Shown: positions 44,771 to 52,613 of the stretch, in pieces
Layout: every line of letters begins with the position of its first letter
Position numbering within the stretch: position 1 is the first letter of the stretch
Source of the DNA: Streptomyces sp. Ru71
GTDB lineage: Bacteria; Actinomycetota; Actinomycetes; Streptomycetales; Streptomycetaceae
Direction of reading: 5' to 3'
Length of the DNA stretch: 64,000 nucleotides
Assembly (NCBI RefSeq): GCF_002920535.1
Contig: NZ_PQSS01000020.1
Coordinates: 1-64,000, forward strand
Translations under genes and position numbers: made by a program
The notes under the pieces: model-generated
What the model was told of the DNA's origin: nothing
Databases searched by the model: none
What the model saw: the letters and a program-made list of their open reading frames with translations, nothing else

Positions 44771-45976
44771 GTGCCCGAACCAGAAGCCCGTCATCCCGAA
44801 GCCGCAGCGCACCACCTCCATCCGCACTCCGCGACCCTGAAGCGGCTGGAGAAGTCCTCCGGTTCGCTCGCCGCGCAGGCGATCGCGCGGATGGACGAGA
44901 CGCTGCCCTGGTACCGGGCGATGCCCCCGGAGAACCGTTCCTGGATCGGGCTGGTCGCCCAGGCCGGCATCGCCGCCTTCACCGAGTGGTTCCGGCACCC
45001 CGACGCACCGCAGGCCATCTCCACCGACGTCTTCGGCACCGCGCCGCGCGAGCTGACCCGGGCCATCACCCTGCGCCAGACCGTGGAGATGGTGCGCACC
45101 ACCATCGAGGTCATGGAGTCGGCCATCGACGAGGTGGCCGCCCCCGGCGACGAGAGCGTGCTGCGCGAGGCGCTGCTGGTGTACGCCCGCGAGATCGCCT
45201 TCGCCACCGCCCAGGTGTACGCGCAGGCCGCCGAGGCACGCGGTGCCTGGGACGCCCGGCTTGAGTCGCTCGTGGTGAACGCCGTGCTCAGCGGGGAGGC
45301 CGACGAGGGCGCCGTCAGCCGGGCCGCCGCGCTCGGCTGGAACGCGCCGGAACACGTGTGCGTGGTGCTGGGCACCGCCCCGGACGGGGACAGCGAGCTG
45401 ACCGTGGAGGCCATCCGCCGGGCCGCCCGGCACGCCAAGCTGCAGGTGCTCACCGGGGTGCTGGGCAGCCGGCTGGTGGTCATCGCGGGCGGCAGCGACA
45501 ACCCGCTCGCGGTGGCGAAGTCGCTGATCGGCCCGTTCGCCGCCGGGCCGGTGGTGGCCGGTCCGATCGTGCCCGACCTGCTCGCCGGGACCCGGTCCGC
45601 GCAGGCCGCCGCGGCCGGACTGAAAGCGTGTTCGGCCTGGCAGGACGCGCCGCGGCCGGTGCTGGCGGACGATCTGCTGCCGGAGCGCGCCATCGCCGGT
45701 GATCCGATGGCGCGGGAGCAGTTGGTGGAGGAGATCTACAGACCACTGGAGGAGGCCGGCTCCGCGCTGCTGGAAACGCTCTCCGTCTATCTGGAACAGG
45801 CGAGCAGCCTGGAGGGTGCCGCCCGGATGCTGTTCGTTCACCCCAACACCGTGCGCTACCGGCTCCGACGTGTGACTGACGTCACCGGTTGGTCGCCTTC
45901 CGATGTACGCTCTGCGTTCACCTTGCGCATCGCACTGATTCTGGGGCGTCTGGCCGACGGTGATCCCCAGACCTAG
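44771..45976 (+). CDS. fasR: PucR/CdaR-family regulator FasR, activator of fatty acid synthesis genes
   Basis: A 401-aa regulator with the PucR architecture: an N-terminal GAF-like/RsbRD-type region (IARMDETLPWYRAMPPENRS), a GGDEF-like middle part, and a C-terminal HTH_30 (ASSLEGAARMLFVHPNTVRYRLRRVTDVTG, residues 349-378). It lies immediately upstream of fabD-fabH-acpP-fabF, the position of FasR in Streptomyces coelicolor, where the protein activates that operon. GTG start. An inverted repeat in the 89-bp gap after it is a candidate binding site. Confidence 0.93.
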   Translation: MPEPEARHPEAAAHHLHPHSATLKRLEKSSGSLAAQAIARMDETLPWYRAMPPENRSWIGLVAQAGIAAFTEWFRHPDAPQAISTDVFGTAPRELTRAITLRQTVEMVRTTIEVMESAIDEVAAPGDESVLREALLVYAREIAFATAQVYAQAAEARGAWDARLESLVVNAVLSGEADEGAVSRAAALGWNAPEHVCVVLGTAPDGDSELTVEAIRRAARHAKLQVLTGVLGSRLVVIAGGSDNPLAVAKSLIGPFAAGPVVAGPIVPDLLAGTRSAQAAAAGLKACSAWQDAPRPVLADDLLPERAIAGDPMAREQLVEEIYRPLEEAGSALLETLSVYLEQASSLEGAARMLFVHPNTVRYRLRRVTDVTGWSPSDVRSAFTLRIALILGRLADGDPQT

Positions 45977-45977
45977 T

Positions 45978-46000
45978 GTTTTGTCGGGGGCCCACAAAAC
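45978..46000. promoter_or_regulatory. inverted repeat upstream of fabD, candidate FasR site
   Basis: Perfect 7-bp arms gttttgt and acaaaac flank 9 bp of G/C in the short AT-rich spot between fasR and fabD. It is the only notable palindrome in the fab promoter region. Assignment to FasR is by location and is not proven. Confidence 0.5.
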
Positions 46001-46065
46001 CCCTTCGTGTTCTTCGTCCTTGTCCCCACGGGCGGCCACGGCCGTCCCCAAGAGAGAGTGTGAGA

Positions 46066-46977
46066 GTGCTCGTACTCGTCGCTCCCGGCCAGGGCGCTCA
46101 GACGCCCGGCTTCCTGACTCCCTGGCTCGACCTGCCCGGCGCCGCCGACCGCGCCGCCGCCTGGTCCGAGGCCATCGGACTGGACCTCGCCCACTACGGC
46201 ACGAAGGCCGACGCGGACGAGATCCGCGACACCTCGGTGGCCCAGCCGCTGCTGGTGGCGGCCGGCATCCTGTCCGCCGCGGCACTGGGTGACGTGTCCC
46301 CGGGTGCCGTCGCCGGCCACAGCGTCGGCGAGATCACCGCGGCCGCCTTCGCGGGCGTCCTCGACGACACCGCCGCCCTCGGCCTGGTCCGCACCCGCGG
46401 CCTGGCGATGGCCGACGCGGCCGCGATCACGAAGACCGGCATGTCGGCGCTGCTCGGCGGAGACCCGGAGGTCTCCGTCGCGCACCTGCAGAAGCTCGGC
46501 CTGACCCCGGCGAACATCAACGGCGCGGGCCAGATCGTCGCCGCCGGCACGCTGGAGCAGCTCGCCGCGCTGAACGAGGACAAGCCCGAGGGCGTCCGCA
46601 AGGTCGTCCCGCTGCAGGTCGCCGGCGCCTTCCACACGCACCACATGGCCCCCGCGGTCGACAGGCTGGCCGAGGCCGCCAAGGCCCTCACGCCGGCCGA
46701 CCCGAAGGTTCCGTACGTCTCCAACAAGGACGGGCAGGCCGTCGCCACCGGCGCCGAGGTGCTTGAGCGGCTGGTCGGCCAGGTCGCCAACCCGGTGCGC
46801 TGGGACCTGTGCATGGAGACCTTCAAGGAGCTCGGTGTGACCGCGCTGCTGGAGGTGTGCCCGGGCGGCACGCTGACCGGCCTCGCCAAGCGGGCCCTGC
46901 CCGGTGTGAAGACCCTGGCGCTGAAGACCCCCGACGACCTCGACGCGGCCCGCGAACTCATCGCCGAGCACGCCTGA
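46066..46977 (+). CDS. fabD: malonyl-CoA:ACP malonyltransferase
   Basis: A 303-aa enzyme that loads malonyl onto ACP for fatty acid (and some polyketide) synthesis. The start VLVLVAPGQGAQTPG matches Streptomyces FabD from the GTG at 46066 (GTG 46060 is also in frame). The nucleophile is in AVAGHSVGEITAAAFAG (Ser near 87). The VAGAFHTHHMAPA segment supplies the catalytic His, and Arg is in LVRTRGLAMADA. It is the first gene of the fab operon, 24 bp before fabH. Confidence 0.96.
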   Translation: MLVLVAPGQGAQTPGFLTPWLDLPGAADRAAAWSEAIGLDLAHYGTKADADEIRDTSVAQPLLVAAGILSAAALGDVSPGAVAGHSVGEITAAAFAGVLDDTAALGLVRTRGLAMADAAAITKTGMSALLGGDPEVSVAHLQKLGLTPANINGAGQIVAAGTLEQLAALNEDKPEGVRKVVPLQVAGAFHTHHMAPAVDRLAEAAKALTPADPKVPYVSNKDGQAVATGAEVLERLVGQVANPVRWDLCMETFKELGVTALLEVCPGGTLTGLAKRALPGVKTLALKTPDDLDAARELIAEHA

Positions 46978-47001
46978 GACGCCCAAGGAGCCGAATCGAA
47001 C

Positions 47002-48033
47002 ATGGCGAAGATCAAGGCCAGCAAGGGCGCCCCGTACGCGCGCATCGTCGGCGTCGGCGGCTACCGCCCGACCCGCGTGGTTCCCAACGAGGTCATCCTC
47101 GAAAAGATCGACTCCTCCGACGAGTGGATCCGCTCCCGCTCCGGCATCCAGACCCGGCACTGGGCGAACGACGAGGAGACCGTCGCCGCGATGTCCGTCG
47201 AGGCGTCCGGCAAGGCGATCGCTGACGCCGGGATCTCCGCCGAGCAGATCGGCGCGGTGATCGTCTCCACCGTCACGCACTTCAAGCAGACCCCGGCCGT
47301 CGCCACGGAGATCGCCGACAAGCTCGGCACGAACAAGGCCGCCGCGTTCGACATCTCCGCGGGCTGCGCCGGCTTCGGCTACGGCCTGACCCTCGCCAAG
47401 GGCATGATCGTCGAGGGCTCGGCCGAGTACGTGCTGGTCATCGGCGTGGAGCGGCTGAGCGACCTGACCGACCTGGAGGACCGCGCGACGGCCTTCCTGT
47501 TCGGTGACGGCGCCGGCGCGGTCGTGGTCGGCCCCTCCCAGGAGCCGCACATCGGTCCGACGGTCTGGGGTTCGGAGGGCGACAAGTCCGAGACCATCAA
47601 GCAGACCGTGCCGTGGAACGAGTTCCGCATCGGCGACGTCTCCAAGCTGCCGCTGGACAGCGAGGGCAACGTCAAGTTCCCGGCCATCACGCAGGAGGGC
47701 CAGGCGGTCTTCCGCTGGGCCGTGTTCGAGATGGCGAAGGTCGCCCAGCAGGCGCTGGACGCGGCCGGGATCTCCGCGCACGAGCTGGACGTCTTCATCC
47801 CGCACCAGGCCAACGAGCGGATCATCGACTCGATGGTGAAGACCCTGAAGCTGCCCGAGACGGTCACGGTCGCCCGTGATGTGCGGACCACCGGAAACAC
47901 CTCGGCCGCCTCGATCCCGCTCGCGATGGAGCGGCTCCTGGCGACCGGTGAGGCGAAGAGCGGCGACACCGCACTCGTCATCGGATTCGGGGCGGGTCTC
48001 GTCTACGCCGCGACGGTCGTTACTCTCCCCTAG
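47002..48033 (+). CDS. fabH: beta-ketoacyl-ACP synthase III
   Basis: A 343-aa condensing enzyme that starts fatty acid chains from acyl-CoA and malonyl-ACP. The catalytic triad is in place: Cys122 in FDISAGCAGFGYGL, His268 in DVFIPHQANERII, Asn298 in VRTTGNTSAASIP. The GGYRPTRVVPNEVILEKIDS N-terminal signature is typical. In Streptomyces FabH prefers branched acyl-CoA primers (family knowledge). ATG 47002 with aaggagccgaatcgaac upstream. Confidence 0.97.
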   Translation: MAKIKASKGAPYARIVGVGGYRPTRVVPNEVILEKIDSSDEWIRSRSGIQTRHWANDEETVAAMSVEASGKAIADAGISAEQIGAVIVSTVTHFKQTPAVATEIADKLGTNKAAAFDISAGCAGFGYGLTLAKGMIVEGSAEYVLVIGVERLSDLTDLEDRATAFLFGDGAGAVVVGPSQEPHIGPTVWGSEGDKSETIKQTVPWNEFRIGDVSKLPLDSEGNVKFPAITQEGQAVFRWAVFEMAKVAQQALDAAGISAHELDVFIPHQANERIIDSMVKTLKLPETVTVARDVRTTGNTSAASIPLAMERLLATGEAKSGDTALVIGFGAGLVYAATVVTLP

Positions 48034-48137
48034 GCACTCCGTGCCGGAACATTCGTCTCCGGCACGGCGAGAGCACCACCCTGCCGCTCCCGCGGCGGGC
48101 GCCACACCCTGAAGAACACCAAAGAAGGAGCGCCAAG

Positions 48138-48386
48138 ATGGCCGCCACTCAGGAAGAGATCGTCGCCGGTCTCGCCGAGATCGTGAACGAGATCGCCGGG
48201 ATCCCGGTTGAGGACGTCCAGCTGGACAAGTCCTTCACCGACGACCTGGACGTCGACTCGCTGTCCATGGTCGAGGTCGTCGTCGCCGCCGAAGAGCGCT
48301 TCGACGTGAAGATCCCGGACGACGACGTCAAGAACCTCAAGACCGTCGGCGACGCGACCGACTACATCCTCAAGCACCAGGCCTGA
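48138..48386 (+). CDS. acpP: acyl carrier protein
   Basis: An 82-aa acidic four-helix carrier. The phosphopantetheine serine is Ser41 in DDLDVDSLSMVEVVVAAEE, the standard DSL motif. MAATQEEIVAGLAEIVNEI is helix I and VGDATDYILKHQA is helix IV. It shuttles acyl chains among FabD, FabH and FabF, whose genes flank it. ATG preceded by aaagaaggagcgccaag. Confidence 0.97.
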   Translation: MAATQEEIVAGLAEIVNEIAGIPVEDVQLDKSFTDDLDVDSLSMVEVVVAAEERFDVKIPDDDVKNLKTVGDATDYILKHQA

Positions 48387-48475
48387 GTCCTGCTCGGGCC
48401 GGGCGTGCCCCGGCCCCGCCACCCGGCGGTGGCGCCGTGACGAATCCTCGTTCAATCGTTGGAGAAAGAATTCCC

Positions 48476-49747
48476 GTGAGCTCGACCAATCGCACCGTGG
48501 TCGTCACCGGTATCGGCGCAACCACACCGCTGGGTGGCGACGCAGCCTCGACCTGGGAGGGCCTGGTCGCCGGACGTTCCGGCGTCAAGCCCCTGGAGCA
48601 GGACTGGGCGGCCGACCAGGCCGTCAAGATCGCGGCCCCGGTCGCCGTGGAGCCGACCGAGGTCATCCCGCGGCCGCAGGCCCGCAAGCTGGACCGCTCG
48701 GCGCAGTTCGCGCTGATCGCGGCCCAGGAGGCGTGGAAGGACGCCGGCTTCGAGGCGAAGGCCGGCGAGGACGGCAGCGTCGACCCCGACCGCCTCGGCG
48801 CGGTCATCGCCTCCGGCATCGGCGGTGTGACGACCCTGCTGGACCAGTACGACGTGCTGAAGGAGAAGGGCGTCCGCCGCGTCTCCCCGCACACCGTCCC
48901 CATGCTGATGCCGAACAGCCCCTCGGCCAACGTGGGCCTGGCCGTGGGCGCCCGCGCGGGCGTGCACACGCCGGTCTCCGCGTGCGCCTCCGGCGCCGAG
49001 GCCATCGGTTACGCCATCGAGATGATCCGCACCGGCCGCGCCGACGTCGTCGTCGCCGGCGGTACGGAGGCGGCGATCCACCCGCTGCCCATCGCCGCGT
49101 TCGGCAACATGATGGCGATGTCCAAGAACAACGACGACCCGCAGGGCGCCTCGCGCCCCTACGACGTCGCCCGCGACGGCTTCGTCCTCGGCGAGGGCGC
49201 CGGCGTGCTGGTCCTGGAGTCCGCCGAGCACGCCGCCAAGCGCGGCGCCCGCGTCTACGCGGAGGCGGTCGGGCAGGGCGTGTCCGCCGACAGCCACGAC
49301 ATCGTGCAGCCGGAGCCGGAGGGCCGCGGTATCGCGCACGCCCTGCAGAACCTGCTGGACCGCACCGGCCTGGACCCCGCGGAGATCGTGCACGTCAACG
49401 CGCACGCCACCTCCACGCCGGCCGGTGACATCGCCGAACTGAAGGCGCTGCGCAAGGTCTTCGGCGACGACACCGACCACATCGCGGTCTCCGCGACCAA
49501 GTCGATGACCGGTCACCTGCTCGGTGGCGCCGGCGGTGTCGAGTCGGTCGCGACCGTGCTCGCGCTGTACAACCGGGTGGCTCCGCCGACCATCAACGTC
49601 GAGAACATCGACCCCGAGGCCGAGGCGAACGCGGACGTGGTCCGCGGGGAGGCGCGGAAGCTGCCGGCCGACGGGCGTATCGCCGCGCTCAACGACTCGT
49701 TCGGGTTCGGTGGGCACAACGTCGTTCTGGCGTTCCGTACGGTGTGA
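48476..49747 (+). CDS. fabF: beta-ketoacyl-ACP synthase II
   Basis: A 423-aa elongating ketosynthase. The active site Cys170 is in HTPVSACASGAEAIGYAIE, His310 in HVNAHATSTPAGDIAELKAL, His347 in TKSMTGHLLGGAGGVESVA, and a terminal NDSFGFGGHNVVLAFR is conserved. The GTG at 48476 follows ggagaaagaattccc. It is last in the fasR-adjacent operon and is followed by a hairpin terminator. Confidence 0.96.
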   Translation: MSSTNRTVVVTGIGATTPLGGDAASTWEGLVAGRSGVKPLEQDWAADQAVKIAAPVAVEPTEVIPRPQARKLDRSAQFALIAAQEAWKDAGFEAKAGEDGSVDPDRLGAVIASGIGGVTTLLDQYDVLKEKGVRRVSPHTVPMLMPNSPSANVGLAVGARAGVHTPVSACASGAEAIGYAIEMIRTGRADVVVAGGTEAAIHPLPIAAFGNMMAMSKNNDDPQGASRPYDVARDGFVLGEGAGVLVLESAEHAAKRGARVYAEAVGQGVSADSHDIVQPEPEGRGIAHALQNLLDRTGLDPAEIVHVNAHATSTPAGDIAELKALRKVFGDDTDHIAVSATKSMTGHLLGGAGGVESVATVLALYNRVAPPTINVENIDPEAEANADVVRGEARKLPADGRIAALNDSFGFGGHNVVLAFRTV

Positions 49748-49766
49748 CAGTGCCGTTAGGCGTCAG

Positions 49767-49796
49767 TGGCCCGGGCTCCTTGTGGAGGCCGGGCCA
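49767..49796 (+). terminator. fab operon terminator
   Basis: The stem tggcccgggctcc/ggaggccgggcca (12 of 13 paired) around a 4-nt loop, 20 bp after the fabF stop codon. Confidence 0.65.
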
Positions 49797-49804
49797 CTCG
49801 CCGT

Positions 49805-49870
49805 TGTGTGTGCTGTTCGTCGCCGGGTGCGGGTTCGTTGTGGCTGGTCGCGCAGTTCCCCGCGCCCCTG
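49805..49870. repeat. dispersed intergenic repeat, copy after fabF
   Basis: tgttcgtcgccgggtgcggg followed by ttcgttgtggctggtcgcg and cagttccccgcgcccctggg, a close match to the copy at 41300-41365 (about 50 shared positions). Both copies sit between a gene end and the end of a convergent gene. Confidence 0.65.
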
Positions 49871-49894
49871 GGGCCTGCTCCCTCGCGGCGTCTT

Positions 49895-50389
49895 TCAGAC
49901 CACCTGGTGCAGCCAGCGCACCGGCGCTCCCTCTCCCGCGTACCTGAACGGTTCCAGTTCGTCGTCCCAGGGCTTGCCGAGGAGTTTGGCGATCTCGGCT
50001 TCCAGGTCCGTCTCGTCGCGCTGGGAGCGCAGGAGGGCGGCGCGCAGGCGGTCCTCGGGGATGAGGATGTCGCCGTGGATGCCGGTGACGGCGTGGAAGA
50101 TGCCCAGGTCGGGGGTGCAGGAGTAGCGCTCGCCCTCGGCGGTGGCGCACGGCTCCGCGGTCACCTCGAAGCGCAGCAGGTGCCAGCCGCGCAGCGCGGA
50201 CGCCAGCTTGGACGCCGTGCCCACCTCGCCCTGCCAGGAGAACTCCGAGCGCCAGGTACCGGGTGCGGCGGGCTGCCGGATCCAGTCGAGGTTGACGCGC
50301 GTGCCGAGCACCCCGGCGACGGCCCACTCGACGTGCGGGCACAGCGCGCGCGGCGCGGAGTGCACGTACAGAACTCCACGTGTCGTCAC
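49895..50389 (-). CDS. DUF3145 family protein
   Basis: A 164-aa soluble protein conserved across actinobacteria. TTRGVLYVHSAPRALCPHVE at the start, GTWRSEFSWQGEVGTASKLA, and the end GKPWDDELEPFRYAGEGAPVRWLHQVV are characteristic of DUF3145. The GTG at 50389 follows cggaggtcccg. It lies next to the fab operon as in other Streptomyces. Its function is unknown; close linkage to fatty acid genes is suggestive only. Confidence 0.9.
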   Translation of the reverse strand: MTTRGVLYVHSAPRALCPHVEWAVAGVLGTRVNLDWIRQPAAPGTWRSEFSWQGEVGTASKLASALRGWHLLRFEVTAEPCATAEGERYSCTPDLGIFHAVTGIHGDILIPEDRLRAALLRSQRDETDLEAEIAKLLGKPWDDELEPFRYAGEGAPVRWLHQVV

Positions 50390-50643
50390 CGGGACCTCCG
50401 GGCAGGCGGGTCGTCTTGCGGGCGGGCGGGGCGGCGGCCGGCAGGCCACGTTGATGGCGAGGCTACCGTGCGGCGGCGCAAGGAGTGTGACGTACCGTCG
50501 GTCCCGGTGCGGTGAAACGCCTGCCATTCACCCAGGGGGACGCTTGTACGGGTGTGAGCCGTTGCACGGCACGGTGGGGGAACCCCCGCGCGTTGTGATG
50601 GTGGCAAGGAGTCTGCCGGACGATGTGAGGGGATCTGCTGCGG

Positions 50644-51543
50644 ATGCGGAAGCGAAGCCACCGGGTGCGGGCCGTGACGGCCCTCGTGGCGGCCGCCGTG
50701 CTGGGCGCCGCGGGCTGTGACGCGGTCGGCGGGGACTCCCCCGGCGGGCCGGGGGGTCAGGCGCGGGCGTCACGTCCGTCGCCGACGCCGTCGTGGGACA
50801 CCACGCCGGATTCCGTCGCGGCGGTGGGTGACTCCATCACGCGCGGTTTCGACGCCTGCTCGGTGCTGTCGGACTGTCCGCGGGTGTCGTGGGCGACCGG
50901 CGACAGCCCGGAGGTGGACTCGCTGGCGGTGCGGCTGCTGGGCAGACAGCGGGCGGCCACGCACAGCTGGAACTACGCGGTGACGGGCGCCCGGATGGCC
51001 GACCTTCCGGCCCAGATGGCGCGGGCGGCGGCGCGCAGACCGCAGTTGGTGACGGTGATGGCGGGCGCGAACGACGCCTGCCGGGACACCACGGCGGCGA
51101 TGACGTCCGTGGCGGACTTCCGCGCCCGGTTCGAGGAGGCCCTGCGCACGCTGCGGCGGTCGCTGCCCAAGGCGCAGGTGTACGTGGCGAGCGTGCCGAA
51201 CCTGAAGCGCCTGTGGTCGCAGGGCCGCACCAACGCGCTGGGCAAGCAGATCTGGAAGCTGGGCATCTGCCCGTCGATGCTGGGCGACGCCGATTCCTTC
51301 AGCGCCGCGGCCACCTTGCGCCGGGACACCGTGCAGAACCGGGTGGAGGCGTACAACGCGGTGCTGAAGGAGGTGTGCGCCAAGGACAGGTACTGCCGCT
51401 TCGACGGCAACGCCGTGCACGACTTCCGCTTCGGCACCGCGCAGTTGAGCCACTGGGACTGGTTCCACCCCAGCACCGACGGGCAGGCACGGCTCGCCGA
51501 GATCGCCTATCGCACGGTCACCGCGAAGGAGCCGGTGTCCTAG
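50644..51543 (+). CDS. SGNH/GDSL-type esterase lipoprotein
   Basis: A 299-aa lipoprotein. The signal MRKRSHRVRAVTALVAAAVLG ends with a lipobox AAGC (Cys at residue 25). SGNH blocks: AAVGDSITRGFDACS (block I, catalytic Ser), VTGARMA (block II Gly), VTVMAGANDACRD (block III Asn), and WDWFHPSTDGQA (block V Asp/His). It is secreted and anchored, likely an esterase or lipase on the cell surface. It is followed 10 bp later by galM. Confidence 0.9.
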   Translation: MRKRSHRVRAVTALVAAAVLGAAGCDAVGGDSPGGPGGQARASRPSPTPSWDTTPDSVAAVGDSITRGFDACSVLSDCPRVSWATGDSPEVDSLAVRLLGRQRAATHSWNYAVTGARMADLPAQMARAAARRPQLVTVMAGANDACRDTTAAMTSVADFRARFEEALRTLRRSLPKAQVYVASVPNLKRLWSQGRTNALGKQIWKLGICPSMLGDADSFSAAATLRRDTVQNRVEAYNAVLKEVCAKDRYCRFDGNAVHDFRFGTAQLSHWDWFHPSTDGQARLAEIAYRTVTAKEPVS

Positions 51544-51553
51544 GGTTCCCCAC

Positions 51554-52525
51554 ATGAGCGAACTTTTCGGAACACTTTCCGACGGCACCCCGGTCCACCG
51601 CTGGACCCTGGAGCGTTCGGGCACCCGGGTGCGGGTCCTCTCCTACGGCGGGGTCGTGCAGTCGGTGGAGGTGCCGGACCGTCAGGGGCGGGCCGGGGAC
51701 GTGGTGCTCGGGTTCGCCGGCCTCGACGGCTATCTCGCCCACCCGGAGCCCCATCTGGGCGCCCTGGTGGGCCGGTACGCCAACCGGATCGCCGGCGCCC
51801 GCTTCACCCTGGACGGGCACGCGTACCCGCTCGCGCCGAACGACGGCCCCAACTCGCTGCACGGCGGCGTGCGCGGCTTCGACAAGCGGGTCTGGGACGT
51901 GCGGCCGGTCGAGCACGGGGTGCGGCTGAGCCGGGTCAGCGCGGACGGCGAGGAGGGCTTCCCGGGCCGCCTGGAGGTCACCGCGACCTACACCCTGGAC
52001 GCCTCCGGCGCGCTGCACGTGGCCTACGAGGCGGTCACGGACGCGCCGACCGTGGTGAACCTGACCAACCACAGCTACTTCGACCTGGCCGGCTCCCGCC
52101 ACGCGGGCGGCCTCGAACTGCGTCTGGACGCCTCCCGCTACACCCCCGTCGACGCCGGCCTGATCCCGACCGGGAAGCTCGCGGACGTCGCCGGCACCCG
52201 CTTCGACTTCCGTGCGCCGCGCACGATCGGCTCGGGCTACGACCACAACTTCGTCCTGGACAAGGGCGTCACCGAGGCCCCCGTGGAGGTGGCCGAGCTG
52301 CACGACCCGGAGTCCGGGCGGGTGCTGACGGTGGCGACGACCGAGCCGGGCCTGCAGCTGTACTCCGCCGACCACCTGGGCGACCCGTTCGGCCCGGGCG
52401 CCGGCGTGGCGCTGGAGACACAGCACTTCCCCGACTCCCCGAACCGGCCGGAGTTCCCGAGCACGGTGCTCAGGCCGGGCGAGGTGTACCGCTCGGAGAC
52501 GGTGTACGGCTTCTCCGTGCGCTGA
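51554..52525 (+). CDS. galM: aldose 1-epimerase (galactose mutarotase-like)
   Basis: A 323-aa beta-sandwich epimerase converting alpha- and beta-aldose anomers. The catalytic His and Glu regions appear as VVNLTNHSYFDLAG (His near 174) and GVALETQHFPDSPNRP (Glu near 292), with NRIAGARFTLDGHAYPLAPN and NSLHGGVRGFDKRVWDV as conserved substrate-binding loops. Start ATG 51554. The neighbouring GH3 beta-glucosidase makes a sugar role plausible. Confidence 0.92.
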   Translation: MSELFGTLSDGTPVHRWTLERSGTRVRVLSYGGVVQSVEVPDRQGRAGDVVLGFAGLDGYLAHPEPHLGALVGRYANRIAGARFTLDGHAYPLAPNDGPNSLHGGVRGFDKRVWDVRPVEHGVRLSRVSADGEEGFPGRLEVTATYTLDASGALHVAYEAVTDAPTVVNLTNHSYFDLAGSRHAGGLELRLDASRYTPVDAGLIPTGKLADVAGTRFDFRAPRTIGSGYDHNFVLDKGVTEAPVEVAELHDPESGRVLTVATTEPGLQLYSADHLGDPFGPGAGVALETQHFPDSPNRPEFPSTVLRPGEVYRSETVYGFSVR

Positions 52526-52533
52526 ACGGCACG

Positions 52534-52569
52534 AGCCCCGGTCCAGGGGTCAGGTCCCGGACCGGGGCT
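52534..52569. terminator. bidirectional hairpin terminator
   Basis: A perfect 11-bp stem (agccccggtcc with ggaccggggct) and a 14-nt loop between the convergent galM and beta-glucosidase genes. Confidence 0.65.
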
Positions 52570-52613
52570 GCTGGTGGGGGGCCGTCCCCCGTCAGGTGGG
52601 GCGGCGTCCCGGA

